Assembly: GCA_944326545.1 (NCBI GenBank)
Contig: CALVEH010000011.1
Span: forward strand, 1 to 56,763
Length of the DNA: 56,763 nt
Direction of reading: 5' to 3'
Source of the DNA: Candidatus Gastranaerophilales bacterium
GTDB taxonomy: Bacteria > Cyanobacteriota > Vampirovibrionia > Gastranaerophilales > Gastranaerophilaceae
Shown: one piece after another, positions 16,909-25,609 of the stretch
How the letters are laid out: every line of letters begins with the position of its first letter
Numbering within the stretch: position 1 is the stretch's first letter
Made by a program: the position numbers and the translations under genes
Notes under the pieces: model-generated
Database searches by the model: none
The model's input: only the letters and a program-made list of their open reading frames with translations
What the model was told of the DNA's origin: nothing

Positions 16909-17430
16909 TTAAGCAAAGATGTTGATAATTTTTTCTTCTTGTTTTTCTTTGCCTTTGTTAGTGTTCATTGAAAAGAAAGAGAACGGATTAGAACCTCTTT
17001 TGTCTTTGTCTAATGTTTTAGCGTTAGTTAATTCGATTGTGCCTGGGAGGTTGAAAACATTTTTAATTTCAGATTTTTCGCCTTCAGCAACAGGAGCAAT
17101 CATTTTGCCTTCAACGTTTTTTTGAACTTTGTTAGCGCCCATTGCAGCCATTGTGTTTAAGTATTGAACGTTAGCGATGAAGTTTTGATTCAAGTTAACA
17201 TCAAGACCAGCGTTTCTTACAGCAACAAATTTAGCTGTATCAAGGTTTGTTCTTTGGCTGTATAAATCGATACCAACTTCAGGTCTTCTGAATTTTGACA
17301 AATCAACGTTATTTAAATCAGAAGTTGTTGTTTTAGCTTGAGCATTTGTGAAAATTTGTTTTGCAACTTCGTTGATTGCTGAAGTGTCGATATAATTTCT
17401 GTTTGTATTTAATGTAATGCCAAAACTCAT
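16909..17430 (-). CDS. Hypothetical protein of unknown function
   Basis: 173 residues from the ATG at 17430 (MSFGITLNTNRNYIDTSAIN). Longer starts at 17439 and 17472 are less likely: the predicted -10 box at 17456-17461 places transcription start downstream of the 17472 codon, and the AAGGGG site is too close to 17439. The protein is soluble, rich in Asn, Lys and Thr, with a helical middle (NFIANVQYLNTMAAMGANKV) and a charged tail. No domain is recognised; it may be lineage-specific. It is divergent from ftsH. Confidence 0.6.
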   Translation of the reverse strand: MSFGITLNTNRNYIDTSAINEVAKQIFTNAQAKTTTSDLNNVDLSKFRRPEVGIDLYSQRTNLDTAKFVAVRNAGLDVNLNQNFIANVQYLNTMAAMGANKVQKNVEGKMIAPVAEGEKSEIKNVFNLPGTIELTNAKTLDKDKRGSNPFSFFSMNTNKGKEKQEEKIINIFA

Positions 17431-17455
17431 TGCTGCCATACCCCTTATTGCTTGT

Positions 17456-17484
17456 ACTATATGTATCGGCAAATTAATTGGAAA
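17456..17484 (-). promoter_or_regulatory. Predicted promoter for the 173-residue protein
   Basis: On the minus strand, TTTCCA (17479-17484), a 17-bp spacer, then TATAGT (17456-17461). This promoter decides the start codon of the gene downstream. Confidence 0.5.
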
Positions 17485-17506
17485 CTTTATGTTTTTTAGT
17501 TTATAA

Positions 17507-17536
17507 TTTACATAAGTTTACAAAATGTGTTATAAT
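17507..17536 (+). promoter_or_regulatory. Predicted promoter for ftsH
   Basis: TTTACA (17507-17512), an 18-bp spacer, then a consensus TATAAT (17531-17536). The leader to the ftsH ATG is about 35 nt and contains an AGAGGA ribosome-binding site. Confidence 0.6.
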
Positions 17537-17577
17537 CTTATAACTTAACAGTTGATTACAATTAGAGGATTTTAATA

Positions 17578-19485
17578 ATGAACAAAAGCCAATCAACCGG
17601 AATTTGGATAGTTGTTATCCTTCTTGTATTGTGTCTTGGGTCAATGCTTTTTCCGGGGCAAACAACCAGCACACAGGATATTTCATATTCTCAATTTCTT
17701 GCTAAGGTAAAAAGCGGTCAAATTGAGTCTGTGCAAATAGATAGAGATGTTTTGCTTGCAAAACCTGTTAAATCTAAAGCTGATAAGGTCGAAACTCCTG
17801 CTTCAGATAATTCTATTGCAGGTGTTATGGGCGCCAAAAGAGCAGGTGTTGCTCCATCAATTCAGTACAGAGTTATGATTCCGATGAATGATAATTCTTT
17901 ATACTCAAAATTGGAAGCAAGCAAAGTTGATGTAAATGTTAAAAAACCGAGTGATTCTTCTCAGTTGATTGCAATACTTTCTACTGTATTGCCGTTGTTG
18001 TTAATTATCGGTTTTGTTGTTCTTATGGCAAAAACATTGCAATCAGGCGGTTCTCAAGCAATGTCTTTTGGTAAAAGCAAAGCAAAGCTTATGCTTGACA
18101 GCAAAGTTAAAGTTACATTTAAAGATGTAGCCGGTATTGATGAAGAAAAACAAGAACTTGAAGAAATTGTAGATTTCCTTAAAAACGGTGAAAAATATAT
18201 TAAACTTGGGGCTAAAATTCCAAAAGGCGTATTGCTGGTTGGGGTCCCAGGTACAGGTAAAACATTAATGGCCAAGGCTGTTGCCGGTGAAGCTGGAGTT
18301 CCGTTCTTTTCTATAAGCGGTTCTGACTTTGTTGAAATGTTCGTCGGTGTTGGTGCTTCTCGTGTTAGAGATTTGTTTGAACAAGCTAAAAAACATCAGC
18401 CTTGTATCATATTTATCGATGAAATCGATGCTGTAGGCCGTCAAAGAGGCGCAGGCATGGGTGGTGGACACGATGAAAGAGAACAAACTCTTAACCAGCT
18501 GCTTGTTGAAATGGACGGCTTTGATGAAAACACAAATATCATTGTGATTGCAGCTACAAACAGACCTGACATTTTGGATAATGCATTGTTAAGACCCGGT
18601 CGTTTTGACAGACAAATTGTTGTTCACAGACCTGACATTTTGGGTAGAGAACAGATTTTGCAAGTTCACGCTAAAAACAAACCGCTTGCAGATGATGTTG
18701 ATTTAAAAGTTCTTGCTAAAAGAACACCAGGCTTTACAGGTGCTGATTTACAGAACCTTCTTAACGAAGCTGCATTGTTAGCTGCACGTAAAAATAAAGA
18801 CAAAATCGAAATGCCTGATTTGGAAGAAGCAATTGATAAAGTAATTGCAGGCCCTGAAAAGAAAAGCAGAATTATTTCTGATGAAGAAAAAGAAAATACT
18901 GCTTATCACGAAGTCGGCCACGCATTGTTGGCTAAATTGCTAAAAAATACAGATCCGCTTCATAAAGTTTCTATCATTCCAAGAGGTATGGCTTTAGGTG
19001 TTACAATGACTTTGCCTGAAAAAGATCATTTAACTCTTAAAAAATCTCAATTGTTAGACAGAATTACAATGCTCTTGGGTGGTCGTGTTGCAGAAGAAAT
19101 CATTTATGGCCCTGATTCCATTACAACAGGTGCTCAAAATGATTTAGAGAAAGTTACAGCTACTGCAAGAAATATGGTTACTACATACGGTATGTCTTTC
19201 AAAATGGGTAACATGGCTTACGGTAAGAGTGAAGAACACGTCTTTATGGGTAGAGATTTTGGTCATTCAAGAGATTACTCAGAAGAGATTGCTGCAGATA
19301 TAGACAGAGAAGTTAAAAAGATTGTAGATGAAAGATACAATCTTGCTAAAGAACTTCTTTTGGGTAACAGAGATATGCTTGAAGTTATCTCAAAAGAATT
19401 GCTTGAAAGAGAAACTTTAGACGAAGAAGAATTTGTTGAAATTATGAAACGTGTTGAAGAAAAAAGACAACATCACGATTTGTAA
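17578..19485 (+). CDS. ftsH: ATP-dependent zinc metalloprotease FtsH
   Basis: A 635-residue membrane-anchored AAA+ protease for quality control of membrane and regulatory proteins. Two transmembrane helices (about 8-24 and 125-148) bracket a short extracytoplasmic domain. The AAA+ module has Walker A GVPGTGKT (222-229), Walker [10 protein letters not shown] and the second region of homology [19 protein letters not shown]. The zinc protease motif is HEVGH, beginning at His444. It is a single-gene unit with its own promoter and a strong terminator at 19505-19531. The extracytoplasmic loop is rich in Lys, Ala and Ser and slightly short. Confidence 0.97.
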   Translation: MNKSQSTGIWIVVILLVLCLGSMLFPGQTTSTQDISYSQFLAKVKSGQIESVQIDRDVLLAKPVKSKADKVETPASDNSIAGVMGAKRAGVAPSIQYRVMIPMNDNSLYSKLEASKVDVNVKKPSDSSQLIAILSTVLPLLLIIGFVVLMAKTLQSGGSQAMSFGKSKAKLMLDSKVKVTFKDVAGIDEEKQELEEIVDFLKNGEKYIKLGAKIPKGVLLVGVPGTGKTLMAKAVAGEAGVPFFSISGSDFVEMFVGVGASRVRDLFEQAKKHQPCIIFIDEIDAVGRQRGAGMGGGHDEREQTLNQLLVEMDGFDENTNIIVIAATNRPDILDNALLRPGRFDRQIVVHRPDILGREQILQVHAKNKPLADDVDLKVLAKRTPGFTGADLQNLLNEAALLAARKNKDKIEMPDLEEAIDKVIAGPEKKSRIISDEEKENTAYHEVGHALLAKLLKNTDPLHKVSIIPRGMALGVTMTLPEKDHLTLKKSQLLDRITMLLGGRVAEEIIYGPDSITTGAQNDLEKVTATARNMVTTYGMSFKMGNMAYGKSEEHVFMGRDFGHSRDYSEEIAADIDREVKKIVDERYNLAKELLLGNRDMLEVISKELLERETLDEEEFVEIMKRVEEKRQHHDL

Positions 19486-19504
19486 TAAGATAAATTTAAT
19501 AATA

Positions 19505-19531
19505 AAAAAGCCGGTGATAAGCCGGCTTTTT
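19505..19531. terminator. Bidirectional terminator between ftsH and a convergent gene
   Basis: A 10-bp stem, AAAAAGCCGG pairing with CCGGCTTTTT, around a 7-nt loop. A and T runs lie on the outer sides, so it serves both ftsH and the gene ending at 19530. Confidence 0.88.
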
Positions 19532-19952
19532 ATTTTGTTTTATGTAGTTGTTTTTGTTCTTTTTGGAGTGCTTTTAATTCGTTTTTCAAATTTTTAAATT
19601 TCAAAAGGATAAGTTCATTTACGAATTTTTTGGTGATTTTTGTAAGTCTTTTGTTTGCTTTTGGGGTAACGTTATTGATATTGTAATCCACAAGGTTGTG
19701 TTTTTTTATCTCCTCAGAATTTTCTTTTAGGCCTGTTTTTATTGTTTTGTAGTTGTGTACAAATGTTTTAAACCAAGCTTTTATCTTTTTAAACAAGTTC
19801 TTTTGAGCAGGTTCAATTTCTCTTGAGCTTTTAAAAAAAGTATCTAAATCTTCGCTAAATTTATTTGGGTTTACTTTTCCCTTTTCAACATTGTTAATAA
19901 TCTTTCTGCCAAAAGTTGTTGCCTTTATTGCCATTCTTGTAACATTAAACAT
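19530..19952 (-). CDS. Lys-rich helical hypothetical protein
   Basis: 140 residues, strongly basic (many Lys in KKIKAWFKTFVHNYKTIKTG and NLKNELKALQKEQKQLHK), mostly helical with coiled-coil character at the C-terminus and no membrane helix. AAAGGA at 7 nt supports the ATG. I do not recognise a family. A basic, helical protein of this size could bind nucleic acid or a membrane surface, but that is a guess. Confidence 0.65.
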   Translation of the reverse strand: MFNVTRMAIKATTFGRKIINNVEKGKVNPNKFSEDLDTFFKSSREIEPAQKNLFKKIKAWFKTFVHNYKTIKTGLKENSEEIKKHNLVDYNINNVTPKANKRLTKITKKFVNELILLKFKNLKNELKALQKEQKQLHKTK

Positions 19953-20074
19953 TTTTTATCCTTTCTGCCTTTGCTATGTTTAAAGTACAAACATATTTGT
20001 TTTTGCGTTTTTGTTTTTTTTATTAAATATTTTGTTACAGATTGTGGGCTGTTTTATTTCAGTTATGTTTTTTT

Positions 20075-20087
20075 TATAATCTTTTCT
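20075..20087 (+). promoter_or_regulatory. -10 box of a likely leaderless miaB mRNA
   Basis: A consensus TATAAT (20075-20080) lies exactly 7 nt before the miaB ATG, and no Shine-Dalgarno sequence is present. No clear -35 box is visible. Confidence 0.55.
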
Positions 20088-21485
20088 ATGGAAAAGAAGA
20101 ATTTTACAAAAAAGGTTTATATAGAAACAATGGGCTGTCAGATGAATAAATCTGACACTGAAAGAATTTTGGGAATGTTATCTCACTTTGGTTATGAAGA
20201 AACAGAAGAACCTAAAGAGGCTGATTTGTTGATGGTTAATACATGTTCCATTCGCCAACTTTCTGCTGACAAAGCATATAGTCTTGTCGGTGTTTGGGGC
20301 AAGTGGAAAAATGATGAGCGTCAAAAAGAATTGCAAGGCAAACCTTTTAGAAATATCAAAGTCGCTTTTTGCGGTTGTGTTGCTCAACAAGATAAAGAAA
20401 AACTTTTGAAAAGATTCCCTTATGTAGATTTGGTTTTTGGTACAAACAATGTTTATGAATTGCCTGATTTAATAAAAAGAATAAATGATGGCGAAAGAGT
20501 TTGTGCTACAAATGAAACACCTAAAAAGTTTACTGACGGAGAAGAAGAAGCAAAATACGAAATCAAAAGAGCTAAAAGTTTGAATGCTTGGATTCCTATA
20601 ATGGAAGGTTGTAACAACTTCTGCACATATTGTATTGTTCCTTTTACAAGGGGTAGAGAAAGAAGCAGAAAACCGTCTGAAATTTTGGATGAAGCTAAAA
20701 AAGCCATTAAAGAAGGTTTTAAAGAAATTACTCTTTTGGGGCAAAATGTCGACAGCTACGGCAAAAATTTGGATTCCGAAAAAGATTATGACGGAAGAGA
20801 TGTCACTCTTGCTAACCTTTTAAGAGATTTGAATAAAATAGAAGGTAAATTCCGTATAAGGTTTGTGACTTCGTATCCTACGGACATTTCTGATGATTTG
20901 ATTAAAGCGGTTAAAGAATGTGATAAGGTTTGTGAGTTTTTCCACATTCCTATGCAGTCCGGTAATTCAAAAGTCTTGAAAGAAATGAACAGAAGATACA
21001 ACCGTGAAGAATACGGTGTTATTGTTAAAAAAATTCGAGATACTTTTGAAAATGTAGCTATTACTTCTGATTTTATAGCAGGTTTCCCCGGTGAAACAGA
21101 AGAAGAATTCTTGGATACAATGAGTGCTATTGATGAGTTTGAGTTGGATTATTCAAACACTGCAGCATATTCGCCAAGAGTTAAAACTAAAGCTGCCAAA
21201 TGGACTGACAAATTTATAGATGAAGAAACAAAGTTTGAAAGACTTGCAAGGCTCAATGAAAAGAACAGACAGGCTTGTTTCAAATCTAACGAAAAATGCG
21301 TAGGTAAGATTTTTGAAATTCTTGTCGAATCATACGAAGTTAAAGACGGTAAAATTATTCTTGCAGGGCGTGCAAGAAATAATAAAATTGTTCACTTTGA
21401 AGGGGATAAAAACCTTGTTGGTGAATTTGTTGATGTAAAAATTACGGGAGCAAGCACATGGCATTTAAGAGGCGAGTTAGCTTAG
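20088..21485 (+). CDS. miaB: tRNA-2-methylthio-N6-dimethylallyladenosine synthase
   Basis: A 465-residue radical SAM methylthiotransferase that converts i6A37 to ms2i6A37 in tRNA. The N-terminal UPF0004 domain (YIETMGCQMNKSDTER, with further Cys in MVNTCSIRQ and AFCGCVAQQ) binds the auxiliary cluster. The radical SAM cluster uses Cys175, Cys179 and Cys182 (EGCNNFCTYC). The TRAM domain is at the C-terminus. A longer ORF from 19971 would start upstream of the TATAAT box, and its extra residues are not family-like, so ATG 20088 is used. The end overlaps the next gene by 28 bp. Confidence 0.95.
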   Translation: MEKKNFTKKVYIETMGCQMNKSDTERILGMLSHFGYEETEEPKEADLLMVNTCSIRQLSADKAYSLVGVWGKWKNDERQKELQGKPFRNIKVAFCGCVAQQDKEKLLKRFPYVDLVFGTNNVYELPDLIKRINDGERVCATNETPKKFTDGEEEAKYEIKRAKSLNAWIPIMEGCNNFCTYCIVPFTRGRERSRKPSEILDEAKKAIKEGFKEITLLGQNVDSYGKNLDSEKDYDGRDVTLANLLRDLNKIEGKFRIRFVTSYPTDISDDLIKAVKECDKVCEFFHIPMQSGNSKVLKEMNRRYNREEYGVIVKKIRDTFENVAITSDFIAGFPGETEEEFLDTMSAIDEFELDYSNTAAYSPRVKTKAAKWTDKFIDEETKFERLARLNEKNRQACFKSNEKCVGKIFEILVESYEVKDGKIILAGRARNNKIVHFEGDKNLVGEFVDVKITGASTWHLRGELA

Positions 21486-21976
21486 TCAGTATTCTTTTGT
21501 TTGCAGTTGTTTTCTGTACAACAGTCTTACCGTCTTTTGCAATGAAAGAAATAAATCCTTATCCTTGGGGAAAACGTGAAAAGGTTGAAGTAAAAAGAGT
21601 ATTTGATGCATTGGAAATACGGATTGACTTTAATAAAATGAGAGCGCCCGTGTATGTATCCAATTTGGATTGTCATGAATATTCGAGAACATATAACTTA
21701 AAAAGCTCACGCGGGTATACTTATGTCAGACCAAGACGGTTATCTGAAAGAGTTAGTTCAAGAGTGACAGATTATGTTATTTCTGTTTTTGAAAAATACC
21801 CAAACGATGTATATTTTGCTCCAAACGGTTATGGGTTGTTTGCCAATCTCGTTGGGGAATTTTATATAGGTGATGTGAGTTTAAGTCAGCATTTAATAGA
21901 AAAAGGTTTCTGTACTCGTGTGGAAAACGATCAGAATTCCGATAATGATAGTTATAATTCAAAGCAAAATTTTTAA
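21458..21976 (+). CDS. Secreted staphylococcal-nuclease-like protein, paralogue 1
   Basis: 172 residues with a signal peptide (basic RR, hydrophobic VSLVSILLFAVVFCTTVL, cleavage after SFA). The mature part follows the order of the SNase fold: VKRVFDALEIRIDF, then APVYVSNLDCHEYSR where the nuclease has its 'IDTPE' strand, and YGLFANLVGEFYIGDVSLSQHLIEKGFC in place of the 'YGRTLAYVYVDG..' strand and helix. The Arg of YGR is absent, so nuclease activity is doubtful. A conserved Cys in NLDCHE and one in GFC could form a disulphide. It starts inside miaB and is followed by a paralogue. Confidence 0.65.
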   Translation: MAFKRRVSLVSILLFAVVFCTTVLPSFAMKEINPYPWGKREKVEVKRVFDALEIRIDFNKMRAPVYVSNLDCHEYSRTYNLKSSRGYTYVRPRRLSERVSSRVTDYVISVFEKYPNDVYFAPNGYGLFANLVGEFYIGDVSLSQHLIEKGFCTRVENDQNSDNDSYNSKQNF

Positions 21977-21998
21977 TTTTAATTAAAGGAGTTTTATT

Positions 21999-22523
21999 AT
22001 GAATAAGTTTGTAGCTTTTATGATAGTTTTTATTATGATTGCTTTACCTGTGTGTGCAATGAAGTATACAGGTGCGGATTTTTTAGGCGGTAGAGCTATT
22101 CCCGTCAGGGTTTTTAATGTTTCTAACGCTCTTCAGGTAAAGGTTATTTTTAATAAATTTGTAATAAAAGATCCGACAAAGTTGTATAATGATGCTGGAG
22201 AAGGCATTATGACAGTGTATGTGTCTAATTTGGACTGTCATGAGTTTTCTAAAACTGTTGTTTATAAAGCAAGTAAAGAATATTCTTCAAAAAGGAATGA
22301 TTTTAATGGAGTTTCTTATTTGCAGCCGGATAAGTTCGCTAAAGAAAATAATTCTGCTGCTACAAAATATGTGAAATACTTATTCAAAGAGTATAGTGAC
22401 AATATTACATTTTTGGCAAAAGGGTATGGTTTGAGAAATAATTTGGTTGGTGAATTCTATGTAAATGGAGTAAGTCTTAACCAACACTTGATAGAAAAAG
22501 GTTATTGCTCTTATGTTAAATGA
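21999..22523 (+). CDS. Secreted staphylococcal-nuclease-like protein, paralogue 2
   Basis: 174 residues, paralogous to the gene just upstream. They share VYVSNLDCHEFSK, NLVGEFYVNGVSLNQHLIEKGYC and a signal peptide (FVAFMIVFIMIALPVCAMK). It carries an extra segment (about residues 53-65) and also lacks the catalytic Arg of YGR (YGLRNN instead). AAAGGAG at 9 nt supports the start, and it is 22 bp after paralogue 1. The pair appears to be a tandem duplication that has since diverged to roughly 40% identity by eye. Confidence 0.65.
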   Translation: MNKFVAFMIVFIMIALPVCAMKYTGADFLGGRAIPVRVFNVSNALQVKVIFNKFVIKDPTKLYNDAGEGIMTVYVSNLDCHEFSKTVVYKASKEYSSKRNDFNGVSYLQPDKFAKENNSAATKYVKYLFKEYSDNITFLAKGYGLRNNLVGEFYVNGVSLNQHLIEKGYCSYVK

Positions 22524-22530
22524 TACCCCA

Positions 22531-22559
22531 TTGTCTAAAAAGCTCAAATAAATTATACT
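22531..22559 (+). promoter_or_regulatory. Predicted promoter for dapA
   Basis: TTGTCT (22531-22536), a 17-bp spacer, then TATACT (22554-22559). It lies about 30 nt before the dapA ATG, with a strong AAGGAG site between. Confidence 0.65.
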
Positions 22560-22593
22560 GTTCTTACTGGACTAAGAAAGTAAGGAGATTTTT

Positions 22594-23481
22594 ATGACTA
22601 TGCGTTTTGATGCTGGAGAGATTATTACGGCAATGGTTACGCCGATGGATGAAAACAGAAAAGTTGATTATAAATCTCTTGAAAAGTTAGTCGAGCATCT
22701 TATAAAAACAGGTTCTAACGCTTTACTTGTTGCAGGTACAACAGGTGAATCTCCAACTTTAACCCACGATGAAGAAGTAGAGATTTTTAATTTTGTAAAA
22801 AAAGTAGCAAATGGCAGATGCAAACTTCTTATGGGAGCGGGTTCAAACTGTACGGAAACAGCTGTTATGGCTACTAATAATGCTAAAGAAGCCGGTGCAG
22901 ATGCTATATTGTCGGTTGTTCCTTATTATAACAAACCTTCTCAAAAAGGATTGTTAAAACACTTTGGCGAAATTGCAAAATCAACTGATTTACCTATTCT
23001 TTTGTACAACATACCAGGTAGAACAGGGATAACAATGAATCCTGAAACTATTGCTGAGCTTGCTCATAACTACAAAAATATTTTTGCTGTTAAACAAAGT
23101 CTTGCAAATATGGATGTAATTACAGAAACAAGACGTCTTTGCCCTGATGATTTTGTTATTTATTCTGGTGACGACAGTTTAACTTTACCTATGGTGTCTG
23201 TTGGGGCTTATGGGGTAATATCAGTTGCTTCACATATTATAGGCAATCAAATGCATGAGATGTTGAATCTTTATAAAGCCGGTAAAGTTAAAGATGCAAC
23301 AGATATGCATTTAAAATTGTATCCTTTATTCAAAAAAATCTTTATGGCTCCAAATCCTGTTCCTGTTAAAGAGTGTCTTTCTAAAATGGGTATAATAAAA
23401 AATTATGTCAGAAGTCCGCTTGTTGAACTGGATGGCCAAGAAAGAAAAGAACTTTATTCTGTTTTAGAACAATATATTTAA
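22594..23481 (+). CDS. dapA: 4-hydroxy-tetrahydrodipicolinate synthase
   Basis: A 295-residue TIM-barrel aldolase committing aspartate semialdehyde and pyruvate to diaminopimelate and lysine. GTTGESPTL carries the Thr pair, LYNIPGRTG the catalytic Tyr138, and FAVKQS the Schiff-base Lys167. The usual KE/DA(S/T)G after the Lys is replaced by KQSLAN, a minor deviation. Length is normal. It has its own promoter and strong ribosome-binding site, and starts a long run of same-strand genes. Confidence 0.94.
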   Translation: MTMRFDAGEIITAMVTPMDENRKVDYKSLEKLVEHLIKTGSNALLVAGTTGESPTLTHDEEVEIFNFVKKVANGRCKLLMGAGSNCTETAVMATNNAKEAGADAILSVVPYYNKPSQKGLLKHFGEIAKSTDLPILLYNIPGRTGITMNPETIAELAHNYKNIFAVKQSLANMDVITETRRLCPDDFVIYSGDDSLTLPMVSVGAYGVISVASHIIGNQMHEMLNLYKAGKVKDATDMHLKLYPLFKKIFMAPNPVPVKECLSKMGIIKNYVRSPLVELDGQERKELYSVLEQYI

Positions 23482-23505
23482 CAATATTTTTGTTTGTTGT
23501 AGAAT
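23478..23505 (+). promoter_or_regulatory. Possible promoter for the HAD phosphatase gene
   Basis: TTAACA (23478-23483, overlapping the dapA stop), a 16-bp spacer, then TAGAAT (23500-23505). A leader of about 14 nt with AGAGGAA precedes the ATG. Confidence 0.45.
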
Positions 23506-23525
23506 AATCTTTTAGAGGAATAATT

Positions 23526-24173
23526 ATGAAAGATTATCAGTTCTTTTGTGATTTTGACGGTACTATCACAAAGGAAGACACATTAAACAAATTTTTGAGT
23601 CTTTATGCAGATAAAGAATGGCTTAAAGTAGAAGATGAATGGGTAAGAGGTAAAATCGGTTCAAAAGAATGTATTGAACGACAGATGCAGATGTTTCCCG
23701 CAATGGATGAAAAGACGATTAAAGAATTCGTTGATTCAATTGAGATAGATCCTACATTTCCGGATTTTTTGGAATATCTGAGACAAGAAAACATTGATTT
23801 TTATATAGTTTCAGACGGGTTTGATTATTTTATTAAAAGAATTTTGAATAATAACAACATTTTTGATGTAAAGATATTTTCTAACGGTTTAAAGTTTGAA
23901 AACGGGAAATTTCAAATAAATTTCCCGTATTTTATTAGCTCTTGTGAAAACGGTTCTGGTGTTTGTAAATGTAATGTTATAAAATCGAACAGAATTGTTA
24001 CAAAGCGTCTATTATACGCAGGGGACGGAATGTCTGACTTTTGTGCATCAAAAAAGGTAGATATTTTGTTTGCCAAAGGCAAGTTGTTGGAGTATGGTAA
24101 AAATACTAAAATTGATAACCTTACAGAGTTTGAAACATTTGAGGAAATCAAAAGCTATATAAAAGCGTTGTAA
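23526..24173 (+). CDS. HAD-superfamily phosphatase, MtnX/SerB-like
   Basis: 215 residues. Motif I is FCDFDGTIT, motif II is in YIVSDGF and motif IV is AGDGMSDFCA. The helical cap sits between motifs I and II, as in phosphoserine phosphatase and the methionine-salvage enzyme MtnX (2-hydroxy-3-keto-5-methylthiopentenyl-1-phosphate phosphatase). A Cys-rich stretch (SSCENGSGVCKCN) replaces the equivalent MtnX segment and is conserved in that subfamily. No other methionine salvage gene is nearby, so the substrate is left open. AGAGGAA supports the start. Confidence 0.78.
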   Translation: MKDYQFFCDFDGTITKEDTLNKFLSLYADKEWLKVEDEWVRGKIGSKECIERQMQMFPAMDEKTIKEFVDSIEIDPTFPDFLEYLRQENIDFYIVSDGFDYFIKRILNNNNIFDVKIFSNGLKFENGKFQINFPYFISSCENGSGVCKCNVIKSNRIVTKRLLYAGDGMSDFCASKKVDILFAKGKLLEYGKNTKIDNLTEFETFEEIKSYIKAL

Positions 24174-24188
24174 ATAAGGAGAGAAAAA

Positions 24189-25586
24189 ATGCTCGACACA
24201 AAATTGAAATTGTCAGATGAAGAAATCAAAGCAATGGATAAAGAATATTGCTCTTGGGGTGATACTGTTCACTACCATGATGATCAAACAATCTTCAGAG
24301 ATTGCGAAGGGTCATATATGTACGATGGTAATGACACTCCTTATTTGGATTTACAAATGTGGTATTCTAGCTGCAACTTGGGCTATAAGAATAAAAGAAT
24401 TTTGGATGCAGTTCTTGACCAATATCAAACAATGCCTCAAATCTCATCAAGATTTTTGTATGATTACAAAGCATTGTTGGCTAAGAAAATTGCAAAAGCA
24501 AACCTTGACAGATATGGTATAAAAGGTCGTGTTCAATTTAACGTGGGTGGTGCTCAGGTTAATGAAGATATGCTTAAATTAATCCGAAATTATACAAAGA
24601 AACCAAGAATGTTTGCTTTTATGGGCGGTTATCACGGTAGAACAATCGGTACAACTGCTGTAACTTCAAGCTACAGATACAGAGAACACTTTGGTCATAT
24701 GTCTGATACAGCACACTTTGTACCATTCCCATATTGTTTCCGTTGTCACTACGGCAAGAATTGTGAAACTTGCGGTATGTATTGCGTAAAACAGTTTGCA
24801 AAACTTTTTGAAAGTGAATATAACGGTGTTTATGATCCAAAAACAAAAGATTGTGAATTTGGTGGATTTATTGCTGAGCCTCTTTTAGGTACAGGCGGAT
24901 ATATTGTTCCTCCAAAAGGTTATTTTAAAGCTCTTAAAGAAGTTCTTGATGAGTATAATATCTTGTTTATGGTTGACGAAGTTCAAATGGGTTGCTTTAG
25001 AACAGGTAAGTTGTGGGCTATGGAACATTTTGGCGCAAAACCTGATGCTATGACATTTGCTAAATCTATTACAAATGGTATGAACCCATTAGCCGGTATG
25101 TGGGCTAAAGAAGAGTTGATTAATCCTGAAGTATTCCCGGCAGGCAGAACACACTCAACTTATGCAGCTAACCCTATAGGTACTCGTGCAGGTTATGAGG
25201 TAATGAGTATTTTTGAAGAGGAAAGAGAAACTCTTGAAAAAGAAATTGCTCGTAAGGGTAAAAAATTCTTGGATGGACTTAAAGTTCTTGAAAAGAAATA
25301 CAAAAATATCGGTACTGTTAACGGCTTAGGCTTTGCATTGAGTGTTGAAGTTACAGAAAACGATGGTTTTGCTCCTGCAAGAGAACTTTGTGATGAAATT
25401 ATTGAGGCTGGTCTTAAAGGTGATTTGTCTTACAAAGGCAAAAAATGCGGTCTTATCCTTAATAATGGCGGATATTTCAAAAACATTATCACAATTGTTC
25501 CTCAGTTATACATATCAGATGAAGAAATTGATATGGCTCTTGAGCTTATGGATCAGTTGTTTGAAAGATATATGGAAAAAGCTTAA
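24189..25586 (+). CDS. Class III PLP-dependent aminotransferase
   Basis: 465 residues. The PLP Lys is K292 (TFAKSITNG), the Asp that contacts the pyridine nitrogen is in MVDEVQMGCFRTG, and the phosphate-binding HGRTIG is present. A Cys-rich loop at residues 183-199 (CFRCHYGKNCETCGMYC) matches the type seen in some 4-aminobutyrate or diamine aminotransferases and may bind zinc. Since bioF lies downstream, a BioA-like role could be considered, but the loop and the general fit favour an omega-amino acid aminotransferase. The ribosome-binding site AAGGAGAG is strong. Confidence 0.82.
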   Translation: MLDTKLKLSDEEIKAMDKEYCSWGDTVHYHDDQTIFRDCEGSYMYDGNDTPYLDLQMWYSSCNLGYKNKRILDAVLDQYQTMPQISSRFLYDYKALLAKKIAKANLDRYGIKGRVQFNVGGAQVNEDMLKLIRNYTKKPRMFAFMGGYHGRTIGTTAVTSSYRYREHFGHMSDTAHFVPFPYCFRCHYGKNCETCGMYCVKQFAKLFESEYNGVYDPKTKDCEFGGFIAEPLLGTGGYIVPPKGYFKALKEVLDEYNILFMVDEVQMGCFRTGKLWAMEHFGAKPDAMTFAKSITNGMNPLAGMWAKEELINPEVFPAGRTHSTYAANPIGTRAGYEVMSIFEEERETLEKEIARKGKKFLDGLKVLEKKYKNIGTVNGLGFALSVEVTENDGFAPARELCDEIIEAGLKGDLSYKGKKCGLILNNGGYFKNIITIVPQLYISDEEIDMALELMDQLFERYMEKA

Positions 25587-25609
25587 AATATTAAAAAAGG
25601 TATGTATCT

